Shown in pieces: positions 56,348 to 59,879 of a stretch of DNA of 59,879 nucleotides. Source of the DNA: JBGSWL01 sp041752455 (GTDB taxonomy: Bacteria; Pseudomonadota; Alphaproteobacteria; Rhizobiales; Rhizobiaceae); assembly GCA_041752455.1 (NCBI GenBank), contig JBGSWL010000150.1, forward strand, positions 1 through 59,879. The letters run 5' to 3'. Each line of letters begins with the position of its first letter. Position 1 is the first letter of the stretch. Made by a program: the position numbers and the translations under genes. Below the pieces are notes generated by a model. The model searched no databases. It saw only the letters and a list, made by a program, of their open reading frames with translations, and was not told the DNA's origin.

Positions 56348-58246
56348 TCACACCGCCGCTGGCTTCCGGACGATGATGCCCATCTCGTCTTCTTCGCGCG
56401 CCTTGCGCAGCTTGGCTTCCGCTTCGATCGCTTCGGACTGGCGCGCCCACATCTGCGCGTAAAGACCATCCGGCTGTTCCAGAAGCTCGCGGTGGCTGCC
56501 GCGCTCGGCGATCTGGCCATTTCGCAGCACGATGATTTCGTCGGCGTTGATGACAGTGGACAACCGGTGCGCGATGACCAACGTCGTGCGGCCCTTCGAA
56601 ACGATGTCGAGCGCCGACTGGATTTCCTGTTCGGTCGCCGTATCGAGCGCCGAGGTCGCCTCGTCGAGGATCAGGATCGGCGGCGCTTTCAGGATCGTGC
56701 GGGCGATTGCCACGCGCTGCTTTTCGCCGCCCGACAGCTTCAGCCCGCGCTCGCCGACCATGGTCTTGAAGCCCTGCGGCAGGGTGGTGATGAAATGGCC
56801 GATCTGCGCCAGATCGGCAGCGCGCATCACCTCTTCCTCGCTGGCGTCGGTGCGGCCATAACGGATGTTGTAGGCGATCGTGTCGTTGAAGAGCACGGTG
56901 TCCTGCGGCACCATGCCGATGGCGGCACGAAGGCTCTTCTGGGTGACCTTGCGCACGTCCTGCCCGTCGATGGTGATCGAGCCGGACTGCACATCATAGA
57001 ACCGGAACAGCAAGCGCGAGATCGTCGATTTGCCTGCGCCCGACGGGCCGACAATGGCAACGGTTTGCCCTTCCGGCACCTCGAACGAAATCCCTTTCAG
57101 GATCGGGCGGTCTGGATCATAGGCAAAGTGCACGTCCTCGAAGCGGATGGTGCCCGTGCCGACCGTCAGCGGCCGGGCATCCGGCGCGTCGGTCACTTCG
57201 GCCTGGACGTCGAGCAGGTCGAACATCTGTTCGATATCGGTCAGGCCCTGGCGGATTTCCCGGTAGATGAAGCCGATGAAGTTCAGCGGGATCGAGAGCT
57301 GCATCAGCATCGCATTGATGAAGACGAAGTCACCGAGCGTCTGCGTGCCGTTCTGCACGGCAATCGCCGACAGCGCCATCATGATGGTCAATCCGACGCC
57401 AAAGATCACGCCCTGGCCGAAGTTCAGCCAGCCGAGCGAGGTCCAGACTTTGGTGGCAGCGCGCTCGTAGCTTTCCATCGAGACGTCGAACCGGCGGGCT
57501 TCCATGTCCTCGTTACCGAAATATTTGACGGTCTCGAAGTTGAGAAGCGAGTCGATTGCCTTGGTGTTGGCATCGGTGTCGGACGTGTTCATGTCGCGGC
57601 GAATGGCGATCCGCCAATCGGAGGCGCGGATCGTGAACCAGGCATAGAGCCAGATCGTCACCGCCGTCACGCCGACATAGGCGATGCCGTAGGTGAAGGC
57701 GAAAATGATCGCGACAAACAGGAACTGGATGATGGTCGGCGCGGTGTTGAGGATCGTGAAGCGGACAATCGCCTCGATCCCCTTGGTGCCACGCTCGATC
57801 ACCCGCGACAGGCCGCCGGTCTTGCGCTCCAGATGAAACCGCAATGACAGGGCGTGGATGTGCACGAAGGTCTTGTAGGCCAATTGGCGCACCGCATGCT
57901 GCCCGACCGAGGCGAACAGCGCATCGCGCAACTGGTTGAAGGCGACGTTGAGAACGCGAAACACGTTGTAGGCGACGACCAGCATGACCGGCGCCAGCAG
58001 CAGCTCTGGCACATAGCCGGGCGCAACGAGTTCGCCGCCAAGCGCGTCGGTCGCCCACTTGAAGCCGTAAGGCACCAGCATCAGGACCAAGTTGGCGAGC
58101 ACCAGATAGGCCAGCGCCATGACCACGCGGCGCTTCAGATCGGGCCGGTCCGATGGCCACATATAGGGCCAGAGGTTGAACAGCGTGCCGAGCGTATTTT
58201 CCCGGTCGGCGGACACGGTCTTGGCAGTCGGCATGGCATTAGACAT
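56348..58246 (-). CDS. Atm1-type ABC exporter (permease-ATPase half transporter)
   Basis: Homodimeric inner-membrane ABC exporter of the Atm1/ABCB7 group, whose members export glutathione-linked persulfides or metal conjugates. 632 residues. Six TM segments occupy about 35-320, with the conserved RNVFR-like YNVFRVLNVAFNQLRDALFASVGQHAVRQLA and ALSLRFHLERKTGGLSRVIERG regions. The ATPase has Walker A VGPSGAGKST, LSGGEKQRVAIARTIL, Walker B ILILDEATSALD and H-loop VIAHRLST. The ATG at 58246 overlaps the ArsR stop by 8 bases, so the regulator and exporter are translated together. Confidence 0.93.
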   Translation of the reverse strand: MSNAMPTAKTVSADRENTLGTLFNLWPYMWPSDRPDLKRRVVMALAYLVLANLVLMLVPYGFKWATDALGGELVAPGYVPELLLAPVMLVVAYNVFRVLNVAFNQLRDALFASVGQHAVRQLAYKTFVHIHALSLRFHLERKTGGLSRVIERGTKGIEAIVRFTILNTAPTIIQFLFVAIIFAFTYGIAYVGVTAVTIWLYAWFTIRASDWRIAIRRDMNTSDTDANTKAIDSLLNFETVKYFGNEDMEARRFDVSMESYERAATKVWTSLGWLNFGQGVIFGVGLTIMMALSAIAVQNGTQTLGDFVFINAMLMQLSIPLNFIGFIYREIRQGLTDIEQMFDLLDVQAEVTDAPDARPLTVGTGTIRFEDVHFAYDPDRPILKGISFEVPEGQTVAIVGPSGAGKSTISRLLFRFYDVQSGSITIDGQDVRKVTQKSLRAAIGMVPQDTVLFNDTIAYNIRYGRTDASEEEVMRAADLAQIGHFITTLPQGFKTMVGERGLKLSGGEKQRVAIARTILKAPPILILDEATSALDTATEQEIQSALDIVSKGRTTLVIAHRLSTVINADEIIVLRNGQIAERGSHRELLEQPDGLYAQMWARQSEAIEAEAKLRKAREEDEMGIIVRKPAAV

Positions 58247-58592
58247 GGTTTGCGGCCTCCTTGCCGCATGGGTCTGCCATCGGGTTTCCGGCGCAGCAGG
58301 CTTCAATGAAACAGCCGGTTGTGCGCGCCAGTTCGCCAAGGGCGTTCCTGTCGAGGCGATAGTGGGATGTGGGCTTTTTATGGTCGCAAACAACCAGCCC
58401 GGCATCGACAAGCACCTTCAGGTGCTGGGAAACGGTGGATTGTGCCAATGGAAGGGATGATACCACATCCTTGCAGCGGCAGGTCTCGTGCAACGACAAC
58501 CAGCGCAGGATCGACAGCCGCGCCGGATGGGCGAGCGCGGCAAAGCGAGCCGCTGCCATGGCGTCTTCCGGCGTGTTCAGGGACATCATCAT
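58239..58592 (-). CDS. ArsR/SmtB family metal-sensing regulator
   Basis: 117-residue winged-helix repressor. LAHPARLSILRWLSLHETCRCKDVVSSLPLAQSTVSQHLKVLVDAGLV holds the domain; C38 and C40 match the CxC of the ArsR/CadC alpha-3 metal site (ELCVCDL). More cysteines lie near the C-terminus (C94, C99, C100, C109), so a soft metal or arsenite/antimonite ligand set is plausible. Three ATGs start in tandem (58592, 58589, 58586) inside a 31-bp palindrome; a GTG at 58628 is a longer alternative. The stop overlaps the Atm1-type gene. Confidence 0.9.
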   Translation of the reverse strand: MMMSLNTPEDAMAAARFAALAHPARLSILRWLSLHETCRCKDVVSSLPLAQSTVSQHLKVLVDAGLVVCDHKKPTSHYRLDRNALGELARTTGCFIEACCAGNPMADPCGKEAANHV

Positions 58593-58617
58593 CGTTGATC
58601 GGCGATAAACGATGATG
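58587..58617. promoter_or_regulatory. 31-bp palindrome, probable ArsR operator
   Basis: Centre at 58602. On the plus strand the outer arms are CATCATCGTT (58587-58596) and AACGATGATG (58608-58617), and the inner arms ATCG (58598-58601) and CGAT (58603-58606). Fourteen of fifteen pairs match; only the G-A at 58597/58607 fails. It covers the first start codons of the arsR gene and the 42-base gap after the LysM gene. ArsR/SmtB operators are typically such long imperfect inverted repeats near the start of the regulator gene. Confidence 0.7.
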
Positions 58618-58634
58618 CTCCGCTGCACAACCCC

Positions 58635-59879
58635 TCAGGGCTCTTTTCGCAGCTGGCGATGGCGATCAAGCGCGGCATCATCGGCATCACCTTCATCGGG
58701 AACCGCAAACACCTGACCGGGGAAAATGCGGTCCGGATCGCCGATCTGTCCGGCATTGGCGGTGTAGATCGTCGTGTATTTCACCCCGCGGCCATAGACG
58801 CGACGCGAGATCTGCCAAAGCGTGTCACCCTTGCGGATGATCACGGACTGAGCGGTCGGGACCAGTGCATTGGTTTCAGACTGGAGGGCTGGCGGCCCCT
58901 GCAGGACGCCCAGCGACTGCGGCACTTCGACAGCGCCTTGCGATCCGGTCGCGTCCTGCGCAGCAACCGCAAACGGGATGGTCGGCGCCGTTGCGGGCAG
59001 TGTCGGAGCCGGCGGCACTGCAATTGCCGCAAGGCGTTCGCCCTCTCCGCGCACGAACGGCACGGAAACGCGCGCGATCACATTTGCGGTGGCCGGATCG
59101 ATCATGTCGGAGCGGATGATGTAGTCGCCGACCGCCAGATCGCGCCGCACTTCCACGAGAAAACGGCCCTCTTCGGTGGCGGTCGTATCACCAAGCAGGA
59201 TGTCATTGGCATAGACGCGGACGCGCGCGCCCGGCATGGCAGCACCGGCCACAAACACCGTGCCGCCATCGATCTCGACAGCCTCGATCCGAAGGTCGGC
59301 GGCGGCAACCGGCTCAGCCGGCGTTTCAGCGGTTACCGCAGCGGGCGCTGCGGGTGTTGCTGGTTCAGGCGCAACGAGTGGCGCTTCCGGCGTTACGGCC
59401 GCAACCTCTTGTGGCTGGCTTGGCGGCGCATCGGTTGGAGTGACCGGCGCCAAGGCTGGCGCACCGGCCTGCGGCACGGTGATCAGGCGCGACGGCGCGC
59501 CCGGCTGTTCGACCAGCGCCAAAACCTGGTTCGAACCCGCTTCGGGAATGGCGACCACGGCGGTTTCCGTCGACATTGCTGCCGAACCGTCCGGTCCGGT
59601 TGCGCGCAGCACGATCTGATAGTCGCCAGGCGCAAGCGGTTCATCGAGGACCGCGGCAAAATCGCCGGTCGGGCCGGCCATGGTTTCAGCCAGAACCCGC
59701 GACCCGGTGATGATCTCGACACGCGAATTGGCCGGAGCGGTGCCCGCGACGACAAGCGAGCCATCGGGCTCGGCACGCAACAGGTCAAAGCGAGGGCCCG
59801 CGACCTCCTCGGCCGCCGAAGGTGCGGCAGTCGGGGTTTCAACCGGGGCCGACGCTTCCGGTTGGGCTGCGGGCTCCGG
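58635..59879 (-). CDS. LysM peptidoglycan-binding protein, C-terminal part (cut by window end)
   Basis: At least 414 residues; the N-terminus lies beyond the window. The visible part holds a repeated Ig-like pattern (AEPDGSLVVAGTAPANSRVEI and IEAVEIDGGTVFVAGAAMPGARVRVYAN), separated by a long Ala/Pro/Thr-rich low-complexity stretch, and a C-terminal LysM domain (VIIRKGDTLWQISRRVYGRG...IFPGQVFAVPDEG). This type is common near ABC exporter genes in Hyphomicrobiales and likely binds peptidoglycan in the periplasm. Its stop is 42 bases before the ArsR start. Confidence 0.88.
   Translation of the reverse strand, partial: PEPAAQPEASAPVETPTAAPSAAEEVAGPRFDLLRAEPDGSLVVAGTAPANSRVEIITGSRVLAETMAGPTGDFAAVLDEPLAPGDYQIVLRATGPDGSAAMSTETAVVAIPEAGSNQVLALVEQPGAPSRLITVPQAGAPALAPVTPTDAPPSQPQEVAAVTPEAPLVAPEPATPAAPAAVTAETPAEPVAAADLRIEAVEIDGGTVFVAGAAMPGARVRVYANDILLGDTTATEEGRFLVEVRRDLAVGDYIIRSDMIDPATANVIARVSVPFVRGEGERLAAIAVPPAPTLPATAPTIPFAVAAQDATGSQGAVEVPQSLGVLQGPPALQSETNALVPTAQSVIIRKGDTLWQISRRVYGRGVKYTTIYTANAGQIGDPDRIFPGQVFAVPDEGDADDAALDRHRQLRKEP

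Noticed and set aside
56312..57847. 511-codon plus-strand frame across the Atm1-type gene
   Set aside because: Antisense shadow of the ABC ATPase domain with no family features.

Overview
The window looks like a chromosomal core segment of a high-GC alphaproteobacterium of the order Hyphomicrobiales (Rhizobiales). The main evidence is gene order: fabD-fabG-acpP-fabF-mltG-yicC-gmk, lptF-lptG-lptD-surA-pdxA-rsmA, rpsF-rpsR-DUF2232-rplI-dnaB-alr-radA-cvpA-purF, and psd-pssA beside an Atm1-type exporter, plus an Omp25/31-type porin, an HdaA protein and a PTR1-type reductase. I cannot name genus or species. Coding density is very high and no gap without a gene exceeds 300 bases. I saw no tRNA, rRNA, insertion sequence, prophage, CRISPR array or broken gene. 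Two genes are cut by the window edges: aspS on the left and a LysM protein on the right.

Layout. 1-9.3 kb: aspS (partial), an MFS transporter, RNase D, then a minus-strand block of an AI-2E-type permease, hdaA, ppk and ppx (replication control and polyphosphate). 9.5-14.7 kb: purM-purN-rlmJ, a secreted four-cysteine protein, an RNase T2 lipoprotein, a GST and an outer-membrane barrel. 14.9-19.2 kb: a pteridine-reductase-like SDR, uvrC, pgsA, moaD, moaE. 19.2-23.0 kb: a hemolysin-III protein, a hot-dog thioesterase, ndk and an ABC-F ATPase. 23.0-26.6 kb: holC with a coupled membrane protein and pepA on the minus strand, separated by a plus-strand pair of unknown genes. 26.8-34.5 kb: lptF, lptG, lptD, surA, pdxA and rsmA, which build the outer membrane and also cover PLP and ribosome maturation. 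34.5-40.9 kb (minus): fabD-fabG-acpP-fabF-mltG-yicC-gmk. 41.1-54.7 kb (plus): a Ca2+/Na+ exchanger, the rpsF-rpsR-DUF2232-rplI ribosomal block, dnaB, a SnoaL-like gene, alr, radA, cvpA, purF, an SDR and an Aas-like ligase. 54.7-59.9 kb (minus): LysM protein, ArsR regulator, Atm1-type ABC exporter, psd, pssA.

Most of the window is conserved housekeeping DNA, so novelty lies in details. The strongest are: (i) a 31-bp near-perfect palindrome over the start of a cysteine-rich ArsR regulator that overlaps an Atm1-type exporter gene and is followed by psd and pssA; (ii) an rpsF leader with a good promoter, a long-range 10-bp complementary pair and a 17-codon upstream ORF containing five consecutive arginine codons; (iii) an Aas-like protein whose acyltransferase half has lost its catalytic motifs while the ligase half is intact, behind a promoter carrying a 10-bp palindrome between -35 and -10; (iv) a coupled pair of unknown genes placed between pepA and holC on the opposite strand.

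All calls come from reading the sequence and recalled family motifs. No database search, structure prediction or folding calculation was run.
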